Origin: Actinomycetota bacterium
GTDB taxonomy: Bacteria > Actinomycetota > Actinomycetes > Mycobacteriales > Micromonosporaceae
Length of the DNA: 64,000 nt
Assembly (NCBI GenBank): GCA_005885555.1
Contig: VAWN01000021.1
Span: forward strand, 3,884 to 67,883
Reading direction: 5' to 3'
Both the position numbers and the translations under genes were made by a program. Below the pieces are notes generated by a model, which had not been told where the DNA came from, ran no database searches, and saw only the letters and a program-made list of their open reading frames with translations. Position 1 is the stretch's first letter; each line of letters begins with the position of its first letter. Positions 8,717 through 17,054 of the stretch are shown piece after piece.

Positions 8717-8741
8717 TACCAGCGCCACGCCTGATACCACA

Positions 8742-8778
8742 GCCGGGCCGGGGTCCGGCATGCGGACCCCGGCCCGGC
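8742..8778. terminator. Strong hairpin between convergent genes
   Basis: The arms GCCGGGCCGGGGTCCG (8742-8757) and CGGACCCCGGCCCGGC (8763-8778) pair perfectly over 16 bp around GCATG. It lies between the stop of the Cdc48-like gene and the end of icd and could terminate both. There is no T-run, as is usual in actinomycetes. Confidence 0.75.
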
Positions 8779-8861
8779 CGGGTCACAGGGAAGGGAACGG
8801 CAGTGTGAGCGCGGCTGGCACCACTCTCACACCTTGACCAACGAGCGCCGCCCGGATGAGG

Positions 8862-10076
8862 TCACGCGAGCTTCTTGGCGAGGTTCTCCTCAAGGGCGTT
8901 CATGAAGTCGTCGGTGGTCAGCCATGGCGCGTCCCGGCCGATCAGCAGCGCCAGGTCCTTGGTCATCTGACCGCTCTCCACGGTCTCGACGCACACCTGC
9001 TCCAGCGCCTGGGCGAACCGGGTCACGGCCGGCGTGCCGTCCAGCTTGCCGCGGTGCTCCAGGCCCCGGGTCCACGCGAAGATCGACGCGATCGGGTTGG
9101 TCGAGGTCTTCTCGCCGCGCTGCCACGCGCGGTAGTGGCGGGTCACCGTGCCGTGCGCGGCCTCCGCTTCGACCGTCCTGCCGTCCGGCGTCATCAGTAC
9201 CGAGGTCATCAGCCCCAGTGACCCGAAGCCCTGCGCCACCGTGTCGGACTGCACGTCGCCGTCGTAGTTCTTGGCGGCCCAGACGAAGCCGCCCTCCCAC
9301 TTGAGCGCGGCGGCCACCATGTCGTCGATGAGCCGGTGCTCGTAGGTCAGGCCGGCGGCGTCGAACTCGGCCTTGAACTCGCTCTCGAACACCTCGGCGA
9401 ACAGGTCCTTGAACCGGCCGTCGTACGCCTTGAGGATGGTGTTCTTCGTGGACAGGTACACCGGGTAGTGCCGGTCCAGGCCGTACCGGAACGACGCGCG
9501 GGCGAAGTCGCGGATCGACTCGTCGAAGTTGTACATGCCCAGCGCCACGCCGCCGCCGGGGAACTTCGCGATCTCGAACTCCATCGGCGCCCCGCCGCCG
9601 TCCGGCGTGAACGTGATGGTGAGCGTGCCCGGGCCGGGTACCACGAAGTCGGTCGCCTTGTACTGGTCGCCGTGCGCGTGACGGCCGATGACGATGGGCT
9701 TGGTCCAGCCGGGTACCAGCCGCGGCACGTTCGCCATGATGATCGGCTCGCGGAACACCACGCCGCCGAGGATGTTGCGGATCGTCCCGTTCGGCGAGCG
9801 CCACATGCGCTTGAGCCCGAACTCGGCGACCCGGGCCTCGTCCGGCGTGATGGTGGCGCACTTCACGCCGACGCCGTGCTGCTTGATCGCGTTGGCCGCG
9901 TCGACGGTGACCTGGTCGTCCGTACCGTCGCGGTGCTGGATGGACAGGTCGTAGTAGGCCAGCTCGACGTCGAGGTACGGCAGGATCAGCTGCTCGCGGA
10001 TCTGCTTCCAGATGATCCGGGTCATCTCGTCGCCGTCGAGCTCGACGACGGGGTTGGTCACCTTGATCTTCGGCAT
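8862..10076 (-). CDS. icd: NADP-dependent isocitrate dehydrogenase, homodimeric type
   Basis: Oxidative decarboxylation of isocitrate to 2-oxoglutarate in the TCA cycle. The 404-residue length and the start [20 protein letters not shown] match the dimeric eukaryote-like NADP-IDH subfamily, not the monomeric 740-residue enzyme. Visible family motifs are [12 protein letters not shown] (substrate-binding serine region), [15 protein letters not shown] and the C-terminal [11 protein letters not shown] with [15 protein letters not shown]. It is followed upstream by mdh on the same strand with a 19-bp gap, so the two TCA genes are likely co-transcribed as mdh-icd. It ends against a strong hairpin. 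Confidence 0.96.
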   Translation of the reverse strand: MPKIKVTNPVVELDGDEMTRIIWKQIREQLILPYLDVELAYYDLSIQHRDGTDDQVTVDAANAIKQHGVGVKCATITPDEARVAEFGLKRMWRSPNGTIRNILGGVVFREPIIMANVPRLVPGWTKPIVIGRHAHGDQYKATDFVVPGPGTLTITFTPDGGGAPMEFEIAKFPGGGVALGMYNFDESIRDFARASFRYGLDRHYPVYLSTKNTILKAYDGRFKDLFAEVFESEFKAEFDAAGLTYEHRLIDDMVAAALKWEGGFVWAAKNYDGDVQSDTVAQGFGSLGLMTSVLMTPDGRTVEAEAAHGTVTRHYRAWQRGEKTSTNPIASIFAWTRGLEHRGKLDGTPAVTRFAQALEQVCVETVESGQMTKDLALLIGRDAPWLTTDDFMNALEENLAKKLA

Positions 10077-10095
10077 GACGAAACCCTACCTCCGG

Positions 10096-11046
10096 CTACA
10101 GCCCGGCCACGTCGGACTGCTTGGACCGGACCGCCTCGGCCGCCTCCTTGAGCGCGGCCAGCTCGCTGTCGGTCAGCGGGGTCTCCACGACCCGGCGGAC
10201 CCCGGTCGCGCCCAGCTCGGCGAGCACGCCGAGGTAGACGCCGGAGATGCCGTACTCGCCGTCGACCCAGGCGCACACCGGCCACACCTCGCCGCTGTCC
10301 TCGGCGATCGCCCTGGCCATCCGGGCGGCGGCCGCGGACGGGGCGTAGTAGGCAGAGCCGGTCTTGAGCAGGGCCACGACCTCGGCGCCGCCGTTGCGGG
10401 TGCGGGTGACGATCTCCTCGATCTTCGCGGCCGGCATGACGTCCGACAGCGGCTTGCCGTCGACGGTGCACTGCGACGGTACCGGCACCATCGTGTCGCC
10501 GTGCGAGCCGAGCGTCAGGGTCTTCACGGACCGGACCGGTACCCCCAGCTCGTCGGCGACGAAGTGGGTGAAGCGCGCGGTGTCCAGTACCCCCGCCTGA
10601 CCCAGCACCCGGTGGCGCGGGAAGCCGGTCGCGGCCTGGGCCAGCGCGGTCATCTCGTCCAAGGGGTTGGAGACCACGATGACCACCGCGTTGGGCGCGT
10701 ATTTCGCGACGTTCTCGGCGACCCCCCGGACGATCTTCGCGTTGACTTCGAGCAGGTCCATCCGGCTCATCCCCGGCTTGCGCGGCAGCCCGGCGGTGAT
10801 CACGACGAGGTCGGAGCCCTCGATCGCCTCGTACCCCTCGCCGCCCGCCCCGGTGGTGACGCCGACGACCTTGGTCTCGAAGCCCTCGATCGGGCGCGAC
10901 TGGTTGAGGTCCAGCGCGAGCCCCGCGGGCTTGCCCTCGATGATGTCGGTCAATACGACGGTCTCGAAGACGTCGTACTCGGCCAGGCGCTGCGCGGTGG
11001 TCGAGCCGTAGAAGCCGGCGCCGACGACGGTGACCTTTTTGCCCAT
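10096..11046 (-). CDS. mdh: Malate dehydrogenase (lactate-dehydrogenase-like type)
   Basis: NAD-dependent oxidation of malate to oxaloacetate. N-terminal Rossmann motif VTVVGAGFYGSTTAQRLAE, NAD-binding aspartate in VVLTDIIEGKPAGLALDL, substrate-binding arginines in GLPRKPGMSRMDLL and the catalytic histidine in TLGSHGDTMVP are all present. The LDLNQ...PI spacing places it with the LDH-like MDHs of about 310-320 residues. The ATG at 11046 is preferred over the GTG at 11055 because AGGG lies 8 bases before it. It precedes icd by 19 bp. Confidence 0.95.
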   Translation of the reverse strand: MGKKVTVVGAGFYGSTTAQRLAEYDVFETVVLTDIIEGKPAGLALDLNQSRPIEGFETKVVGVTTGAGGEGYEAIEGSDLVVITAGLPRKPGMSRMDLLEVNAKIVRGVAENVAKYAPNAVVIVVSNPLDEMTALAQAATGFPRHRVLGQAGVLDTARFTHFVADELGVPVRSVKTLTLGSHGDTMVPVPSQCTVDGKPLSDVMPAAKIEEIVTRTRNGGAEVVALLKTGSAYYAPSAAAARMARAIAEDSGEVWPVCAWVDGEYGISGVYLGVLAELGATGVRRVVETPLTDSELAALKEAAEAVRSKQSDVAGL

Positions 11047-11227
11047 GGGTCGCACCCTAACGTGAGCGGCGGTGACCGGGGCAGCGGGGGCCGGGGCAGC
11101 GGGGGCCGGGCGGCACGGGCGACAATTCGTCGGTTAGCGGCCGAAACCAGCGACCGGTTTGGTTGCCCGGCTAGTAACGACCTACCTTGCCGCGCGTCCC
11201 GCTGTGTGCACCACACCAGGAGGCGCA

Positions 11228-12856
11228 ATGCACGTCCGTCGGGCGACCGCCCGCATCGTGGTGGCCGTCGTGGCCGTCGTGGCCGCCGGCACGCTGGCCG
11301 CGTGCACCGGCGGTCCCGCGACGGTGTCCGCCGCCGACACGGCCGCCGTGGTCAGCATCGGCATCGGGGAACCGACGCATCTGATCCCGACGAACACCAC
11401 CGACTCCAGCGGCGCGCAGGTGCTCGCGGCGCTGTTCACCCCGCTGGTGACGTTCGACCGGAACAACAAGCCGGTACCGGCGCAGGCCGACTCGATCACC
11501 GCGACCGACAGCCGGGTGTGGACCATCCGGCTCAAGGGCGGGTACACCTTCCACAACGGCGAGCCGGTCACCTCGGACAGCTACCTGCGGGCGTGGAACT
11601 TCGGCGCATACGGGCCGAACGGGCAGGACAACAACCCGTACTTCGCGAAGATCTCCGGGTACGCCGCGCTGAACCCGACGGACCCGAAGGCGACCCCGAC
11701 GGCGACCACCCTCTCCGGGCTGCGGCGCATCGACGCGCTCACCTTCCAGGTGGTGCTGTCCGCGCCGTACAGCGACTTCCCCGCGGCACTGGGGTACCTC
11801 GCGTTCCTCCCGCTGCCGGCCGCGGCGTTCGACGCGACCGGGCACATCGCGCGCGGCTTCGAGGACCAGCTCGTCGGCGACGGCCCGTTCCAGATGCGCG
11901 ACGTGTGGGCGCACGACCAGTCCATCGAGGTGCAGCGGTACGACAGCTATTCCGGCACGAAGCCCAAGGTCGGCAAGATCGACTTCAAGATCTACCAGGA
12001 CCTGACGACCGCGTACTCCGACGCGCTGACCAACACCCTCGACGTGCTGCCGGGGGTACCCACACCGAACCTGGCCACCGCGGCGAAGGACTTCGGCAAC
12101 CGGTACCGGCACAGTCCCTCGTCGGCGTTCCAGTACCTCGCGTTCCCGACGTACGACCCGGACTACAGCAACGTCAACGTGCGCAAGGCGATCTCCATGG
12201 CGATCGACCGCGACCAGATCGTGAAGTCGGTGTTCGCGGGCTCGCAGATCGCCGCGCGCTCGTTCGTCTCGCCGGTCCTGCCCGGGTACCGCGCCAACAC
12301 GTGCGGCGCCGCGTGCCAGTACAACCCGGTCGCGGCCAAGGAGCTGTACAAGCAGAGCAACGGGCCGGCCAAGGTGCAGATCACCTACAACGCCGACGGC
12401 GGGCACAAGGAATGGGTCGAGGCGACCTGCAACCAGCTCGCCCGCAACCTCGGCGTGAAATGCGTGGCGCAGGCCGAGGCGAAGCTCGCCGACCTGCTTC
12501 CCAAGCTGCAGAACAAGACGCCGGGCGTGGGCATGTTCCGGCTCGGCTGGGTGATGGACTACCCGTCGATGGAGGACTACCTGACGCCGCTGTACAGCAC
12601 CGGCGGCTCGGCGAACTACTACGGGTACAGCAACCCGCAGTTCGACCAGCTCGTGGCGCAGGGCTCGCAGCAGCCCACCGGTGCCGCCGCCATCAGGCTG
12701 TACCAGGAGGCCGAGGACCTGCTCGCCAGGGACATGCCGGTGATCCCGCTGCGCTTCGGGCAGAACGACTTCGTGTACTCGGCGAACGTGTCCAACGTGT
12801 CGGTCGACCTGTTCGGCGACGTCAACCTCCTCGACATCACCGTGTCGGGGACCTGA
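11228..12856 (+). CDS. Peptide/nickel-type ABC transporter substrate-binding lipoprotein
   Basis: A 542-residue solute-binding protein of family 5 (OppA/DppA-like). The N-terminus is a lipoprotein signal peptide: an Arg-rich start, a hydrophobic VAVVAVVAAG stretch and lipobox LAAC at about residue 25. Family hallmarks include the early EPTHLIPTN segment, KGGYTFHNGEPVTSDSYLRAW, and GWVMDYPSMEDYLTPLY near residues 440-460. An AGGAGG ribosome site lies 6 bases before the ATG. It is the first gene of a five-gene importer operon (to 16558). The ligand, probably a short peptide, is inferred only. Confidence 0.93.
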   Translation: MHVRRATARIVVAVVAVVAAGTLAACTGGPATVSAADTAAVVSIGIGEPTHLIPTNTTDSSGAQVLAALFTPLVTFDRNNKPVPAQADSITATDSRVWTIRLKGGYTFHNGEPVTSDSYLRAWNFGAYGPNGQDNNPYFAKISGYAALNPTDPKATPTATTLSGLRRIDALTFQVVLSAPYSDFPAALGYLAFLPLPAAAFDATGHIARGFEDQLVGDGPFQMRDVWAHDQSIEVQRYDSYSGTKPKVGKIDFKIYQDLTTAYSDALTNTLDVLPGVPTPNLATAAKDFGNRYRHSPSSAFQYLAFPTYDPDYSNVNVRKAISMAIDRDQIVKSVFAGSQIAARSFVSPVLPGYRANTCGAACQYNPVAAKELYKQSNGPAKVQITYNADGGHKEWVEATCNQLARNLGVKCVAQAEAKLADLLPKLQNKTPGVGMFRLGWVMDYPSMEDYLTPLYSTGGSANYYGYSNPQFDQLVAQGSQQPTGAAAIRLYQEAEDLLARDMPVIPLRFGQNDFVYSANVSNVSVDLFGDVNLLDITVSGT

Positions 12857-12862
12857 GGCGGG

Positions 12863-13783
12863 ATGGTCCGCTTCGTCGTCCGGCGGCTGCTGCAGATGGT
12901 CATCGTGTTCTTCGGTACCACGCTGGTCGTGTACGCGATGATGTTCGGCGCGCAGGGCGACCCGATCCAGGCACTGGCCGGGGAGAAGCCGGTCAGCGCG
13001 GCGCAGCGGGCCTACCTGACCGAGCACTTCCATCTCGACCACGGCTTCTGGTACCGGTACGCGGACTACGTGGGCGGGCTGCTGCGCGGCGACCTCGGCG
13101 ACACGTTGACGCTGCGGCCGATCTCGTCGGTGCTGGCCGGCGCGTGGCCGTACACGCTGAAGCTGGCCGGACTCGCGATGGTCGTCGTGGTCGTGGTCGG
13201 GGTGGGTGCGGGCGTGCTCGCCGGGGTACGCCGCGGCGGGTTGTTCGACGCCGCAACGCTTGCGCTGACCCTCGTCGTCATCGGGGTACCGGTGGTCGTG
13301 CTCGGCTTCCTCGGCCAGTACCTGCTGGGCATCCGGCTGCGGCTGTTCCCGGTCGCGAACGAGGGCGACCTGTACTCGCTGATCCTGCCGGCGCTGCTGC
13401 TCGGCATGCTGTCACTGGCGACCACGGTGCGGCTGACCCGTACCACGGTCGTGGAGAACCTGCGCGCCGACTACGCGAAAACCGCGCGCGCCAAGGGTTT
13501 GAGCCGCACCCGCGTGGTCGGGGTGCACGTGCTGCGCAACTCGCTGATCCCGGTCGTCACGTTCCTCGGCGTCGAACTGGGCAGCCTGATGGCCGGCGCG
13601 GTGGTCATCGAGAACATCTTCAACATCCCCGGGGTCGGGTTCACGCTCGCCCGCGCGGTGCGCACCGAGGACGGCCCGACCGTGGTGACGATCGTCAGCC
13701 TGCTCGTCATCGTGTTCCTCGTGGTGAACCTTGCCGTGGACCTGCTGTACGCCGTGCTCGACCCGCGGATCCGTTATGCGTAG
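12863..13783 (+). CDS. ABC transporter permease, DppB/OppB type
   Basis: A 306-residue membrane protein that starts like its family (MVRFVVRRLLQMVIVFFGTTLVVY) and has about six transmembrane helices. It carries the EAA-type cytoplasmic loop DYAKTARAKGLSRTRVVGVHVLRNSLIPV that contacts the ATPases. It begins 6 bp after the binding-protein gene and its end overlaps the next permease by 8 bp (13776-13783). Confidence 0.95.
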   Translation: MVRFVVRRLLQMVIVFFGTTLVVYAMMFGAQGDPIQALAGEKPVSAAQRAYLTEHFHLDHGFWYRYADYVGGLLRGDLGDTLTLRPISSVLAGAWPYTLKLAGLAMVVVVVVGVGAGVLAGVRRGGLFDAATLALTLVVIGVPVVVLGFLGQYLLGIRLRLFPVANEGDLYSLILPALLLGMLSLATTVRLTRTTVVENLRADYAKTARAKGLSRTRVVGVHVLRNSLIPVVTFLGVELGSLMAGAVVIENIFNIPGVGFTLARAVRTEDGPTVVTIVSLLVIVFLVVNLAVDLLYAVLDPRIRYA

Positions 13784-14621
13784 CGGGGCGTGGCGGGCGC
13801 TGCGGCGGCGACCGGTGTTCTGGGTGCCGGTGGCGATCCTCGTCGTGGTACTGGCGATGGCCGTCGCGCCGCGCCTGTTCGCCGGTGCCGACCCGGCCGA
13901 CTGCACGCTGGACCGCAGCATGGCCCCGCCGAGCGGGGCCGCGTGGTTCGGGTACGACTTCCAGGGCTGCGACGTGTTCGCCCGCACCGTCTACGGCACG
14001 CGTTCCTCGCTGCTGGTCGGGGTACTCGCGACGGCGCTCGCCGGGCTGATCGCCGCCGGGGTCGGCATGGCGTCCGGGTACCTCGGCGGTTGGCTGGACT
14101 CGGTGCTGTCCCGGCTGACCGACATCGTGCTCGGCATCCCCCTGCTGCTGGCCGCGATCGTGCTGCTGCACCGGGCCACCGCGAACGGGTCGGGGCACGG
14201 CATCTGGCCGGTGGTCGGCACGCTGGGCATCCTCGGCTGGACCACGGCGGCCCGCGTGGTGCGCTCCTCCGTGCTCGCCGCGCGGCAGCAGGACTACGTG
14301 CAGGCCGCCCGGATGCTCGGCGCCGGGCACGGCCGGATCCTGGTGCGGCACATCGCTCCCAATGCGGTCGCGCCCGCGGTGGTCGTGCTCACCATCACCC
14401 TCGGTACCTTCATCGCCAGCGAAGCCACGCTGTCGTTCCTCGGCATCGGGCTGCGCGCGCCGAGCATCTCGTGGGGCGGCGACATCTTCGCCGCGCAGGC
14501 CCGGCTGCGCCAGGCGTGGTGGCCGCTGATCTGGCCGAGCACGTTCCTCGCGGTGACGGTACTGGCGTTCATCATGCTCGGCGACGCCATCCGCGACGCG
14601 TTCGACCCGAGGTCGCGATGA
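13776..14621 (+). CDS. ABC transporter permease, DppC/OppC type
   Basis: A 281-residue permease that pairs with the preceding one. The ATG at 13776 overlaps the previous stop. There is one N-terminal helix (VFWVPVAILVVVLAMAV) and five more, with the ATPase-contact loop DYVQAARMLGAGHGRILVRHIAPNAV and the C-terminal LAFIMLGDAIRDAFDPR typical of this family. A C-rich periplasmic loop (DCTLDRS...FQGCDVF) holds two cysteines that could form a disulfide. Confidence 0.95.
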   Translation: MRSGAWRALRRRPVFWVPVAILVVVLAMAVAPRLFAGADPADCTLDRSMAPPSGAAWFGYDFQGCDVFARTVYGTRSSLLVGVLATALAGLIAAGVGMASGYLGGWLDSVLSRLTDIVLGIPLLLAAIVLLHRATANGSGHGIWPVVGTLGILGWTTAARVVRSSVLAARQQDYVQAARMLGAGHGRILVRHIAPNAVAPAVVVLTITLGTFIASEATLSFLGIGLRAPSISWGGDIFAAQARLRQAWWPLIWPSTFLAVTVLAFIMLGDAIRDAFDPRSR

Positions 14622-14665
14622 GCGAGCGTCAGCGAGCGAATCATGGGCTCAGTGCCACGCGAAGC

Positions 14666-14690
14666 GCCCGCACCGCGAAGCGGTGCGGGC
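14666..14690 (+). promoter_or_regulatory. Hairpin directly in front of the dppD start codon
   Basis: The arms GCCCGCACCGC (14666-14676) and GCGGTGCGGGC (14680-14690) pair perfectly around GAA, one base before the ATG at 14692. No Shine-Dalgarno sequence is seen in front of that ATG, so the hairpin occupies the place of the ribosome site. An AGCGAGCGtcAGCGAGCG direct repeat precedes it at about 14620-14637. Confidence 0.65.
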
Positions 14691-14691
14691 G

Positions 14692-15630
14692 ATGAGTCTT
14701 CTCGACGTGACCGACCTGCGCGTCGCGTTCGGGCCGACGACTGTCCTCAGTGGAGTGTCGCTGCACCTCGATCCCGGGGAGACCCTTGCGGTGCTGGGCG
14801 AGTCGGGCTCGGGCAAGACGGTCACCGCGCAGGCGGTCATGGGTATCCTCGACCCGCCGGCGGTCGTGGTCGGCGGTTGCGTCCGCTACCGCGGGCAGGA
14901 TCTGCTCACGCTGCCCGAGCGGGAACGGCGCCGGATCCGGGGCCGGGAGATCGCGATGGTGTTCCAGGACGCGCTGTCCGCGCTCAACCCGGTCTTCACC
15001 GTCGGGTACCAGATCGGCGAGACGCTCCGGATCCGCGACGGCCTGAGCCGCCGGGAAGCGTTGCACCGCGCGGTCGAGCTGATGGACCAGGTGCGCATCC
15101 CCGCAGCGCGGCAGCGTGTCCACGAGTACCCGCACCAGTTCTCCGGTGGCATGCGGCAACGCGTGTCGATCGCGATGGCGCTGGCGCTGGATCCCGCGGT
15201 GCTCATCGCCGACGAGCCGACCACCGCGCTGGACGTGACGGTACAGGCGCAGATCCTCGACCTGCTCGGCGAGCTGCGCCGGGAACGCACCATGGCACTC
15301 ATGCTCATCACCCACGACCTCGGCGTCGTGGCACAGGTCGCCGACCGGATCGCGGTCATGTACGCCGGCCGGGTCGTCGAGCAGGCCGACGTCCACCAGC
15401 TGTTCCGCGCACCGGCCCACCCGTACACCGCCGCACTGCTGCGCGGTGCCGCCATCAGCGGTACCCCGCCGAGCTTGCGCGACCTGCCGTCCGGCTGCGC
15501 GTTCCACCCGCGGTGCCGGTACGCCGCGGCGGTGTGCCGCACCGTCGCACCGTCCACTGTGGACCTCGGCGGCCGCTCGGCGGCCTGCCACTTCGCGCGG
15601 GAGGTGCTCGTTGACCCTGCTGCGCGCTGA
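14692..15630 (+). CDS. ABC transporter ATP-binding protein, DppD/OppD type
   Basis: A 312-residue ATPase from the ATG at 14692 (a GTG at 14683 inside a hairpin is an alternative). Walker A GESGSGKTV, Q-loop FQDALSALNP, signature FSGGMRQRVSIAMAL, Walker B LIADEPTTALD and H-loop ITHDL are complete. The C-terminus carries the oligopeptide-ATPase extension with cysteines (LPSGCAFHPRCRYAAAVC...ACHF), known in this family to bind an iron-sulfur cluster in some members. It overlaps the next ATPase by 20 bp. Confidence 0.95.
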   Translation: MSLLDVTDLRVAFGPTTVLSGVSLHLDPGETLAVLGESGSGKTVTAQAVMGILDPPAVVVGGCVRYRGQDLLTLPERERRRIRGREIAMVFQDALSALNPVFTVGYQIGETLRIRDGLSRREALHRAVELMDQVRIPAARQRVHEYPHQFSGGMRQRVSIAMALALDPAVLIADEPTTALDVTVQAQILDLLGELRRERTMALMLITHDLGVVAQVADRIAVMYAGRVVEQADVHQLFRAPAHPYTAALLRGAAISGTPPSLRDLPSGCAFHPRCRYAAAVCRTVAPSTVDLGGRSAACHFAREVLVDPAAR

Positions 15631-16558
15631 CGGTCTGGTCAAGCACTTCGCGGTACGCGGTCGCACCGTGCACGCCGTCGACGGCGTCTCCTTCGACCTC
15701 GCGCCCGGCGAGACGCTCGGCGTGGTCGGCGAGTCCGGCTGCGGCAAGTCGACGCTGGCGAAGTTGTTGATGCGCCTGGAGAAGCCGACCGCGGGCCGGG
15801 TCTACGTCGACGGTGCCGACGTGTTCGCCATGCCGGCGCGGCAGCTGCGGCGGCTGCGCCGCGATGTGCAGATGGTGCTCCAGGACCCGTACACGTCGCT
15901 GAACCCGCGGATGACGGTCGGCGCGATCGTCGGCGAGCCCTTCGACATCCACCGCGACGTGGCGCCGCGCGGCGACCGGCGCCGCCTCGTGCGGGAACTC
16001 CTCGACCGGGTCGGGCTGCGACCCGAGGACGCCGACCGGTACCCGCACCAGTTCTCCGGCGGTCAACGCCAGCGCATCGGCATCGCCCGGGCACTCGCGC
16101 TGCGGCCGAAGGTGGTCATCTGTGACGAGCCGGTGTCCGCGCTCGACATGTCGATCCAGGCGCAGGTGGTCAACCTGCTCGCGGATCTGCAACGCGGGTA
16201 CGGGCTGGCGTACGTGTTCATCGCGCACGACCTCACCCTCGTGCGCCGGCTCGCCCACCGGGTGGCGGTGATGTACCTCGGCAAGGTCGTCGAGACCGGT
16301 ACCGTGACCGAGGTCTACGAACGGCCGACGCACCCGTACACCCGGGCGCTGCTGTCGGCGGTACCGGTGCCGGATCCGGCCCTGCGCGGCCGGCTCACCC
16401 CGATCCGGCTCACCGGCGAGGTACCGTCGCCGACCGACCCGCCGTCCGGCTGCCGCTTCCGCACCCGGTGCTGGAAGGCGCAGGACCTCTGCGCGACCGA
16501 GGAACCCGTGCTGGGCCTCGGCCGCGCCGCCTGTCACTTCCCGGAGCCGCTGCGCTAG
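15611..16558 (+). CDS. ABC transporter ATP-binding protein, DppF/OppF type
   Basis: A 315-residue partner ATPase. The TTG at 15611 is chosen because GGGAGG lies 7 bases upstream and the residues that follow (LLRADGLVKHFAVRG) are the family start; it lies inside dppD. Walker A GESGCGKSTLAK, Q-loop LQDPYTSLNPRMTVG, signature FSGGQRQRIGIARAL, Walker B ICDEPVSALD and H-loop IAHDL are present, as is the C-terminal cysteine set (SGCRFRTRCWKAQDLC...ACHFPE). Its stop overlaps that of the convergent acidic-protein gene (16555-16558). Confidence 0.95.
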   Translation: MTLLRADGLVKHFAVRGRTVHAVDGVSFDLAPGETLGVVGESGCGKSTLAKLLMRLEKPTAGRVYVDGADVFAMPARQLRRLRRDVQMVLQDPYTSLNPRMTVGAIVGEPFDIHRDVAPRGDRRRLVRELLDRVGLRPEDADRYPHQFSGGQRQRIGIARALALRPKVVICDEPVSALDMSIQAQVVNLLADLQRGYGLAYVFIAHDLTLVRRLAHRVAVMYLGKVVETGTVTEVYERPTHPYTRALLSAVPVPDPALRGRLTPIRLTGEVPSPTDPPSGCRFRTRCWKAQDLCATEEPVLGLGRAACHFPEPLR

Positions 16559-16884
16559 TTGCCCTCGTACTCCTGGTACACGGCCACGTTGCCGTTGGCG
16601 TCGACCGCGTCGACCTCGGTGTAGGTGTTGCCGTACTCGTCCTGCAGTACCGCGCCGTGCACGTAGTCGCCCTGCGCGTCGGTACCCTCGACCTCGTACG
16701 CCGCGTTGCCGTCCGCGTCGTACCCGGCCGCCTCGTGGTACGAGTCGCCCTGGCTGTCGTACGCGCCGTCCTCGTAGTACCCGTTGCCCTGGTTGTCGGT
16801 GACCTCATAGCCGTAGGCGCCGTCGCCCTGGCCGTCGCTGACCTCGACGCCGGACCCGTCAACCTCGTAGTAGTCGCCGCTCAT
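16555..16884 (-). CDS. Small acidic repeat protein of unknown function
   Basis: A 109-residue protein starting at an ATG at 16884 with GGGAG upstream. It is made almost entirely of loose repeats of the form Y-x-x-D/N-x-G-N/D-x-x-Y-E-V/D, such as YEVTDNQGNGYYEDGAYDSQ and YDADGNAAYEVEGTDAQGD. It is rich in Asp, Glu, Gly, Tyr, Asn and Gln, with almost no basic residues and no signal peptide. The DxDGN/DNQGN-like loops recall calcium-binding or hydrophilin-type repeats, but no known domain is recognised. Third-position G+C is high, so the frame looks genuinely coding. Its stop codon overlaps that of the convergent dppF-like gene. Confidence 0.8.
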   Translation of the reverse strand: MSGDYYEVDGSGVEVSDGQGDGAYGYEVTDNQGNGYYEDGAYDSQGDSYHEAAGYDADGNAAYEVEGTDAQGDYVHGAVLQDEYGNTYTEVDAVDANGNVAVYQEYEGN

Positions 16885-16990
16885 CGCTGCTGCTCCCTTG
16901 TCGTTGCCGTTCGATGAGCACAACCTATGCGGGGCACCGACCGCACCGGCTCCCCGGTTCGTGCCAGCGTCGGTACCCTCCCGAATGCTC

Positions 16991-17038
16991 GATCTTGGAC
17001 GTTTGTGCCCCCTGCAGGGGGGACACGCGTCCAAGATC
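16991..17038. repeat. Palindromic intergenic repeat, family B, copy 1
   Basis: The arms GATCTTGGACG (16991-17001) and CGTCCAAGATC (17028-17038) are perfect complements around a centre with CCCCCTGCAGGGGG. A related element lies at 38018-38057. This copy lies just beyond the 3' end of purH and may act as its terminator. Confidence 0.8.
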
Positions 17039-17054
17039 TCCGAAGAAAAGGCGG

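Noticed and set aside
10012-14049. Very long open frame of more than 1300 codons over mdh and the dpp operon
   Set aside because: It crosses several real genes on both strands, is Arg/Gly-rich without domain similarity, and is a composition artefact.
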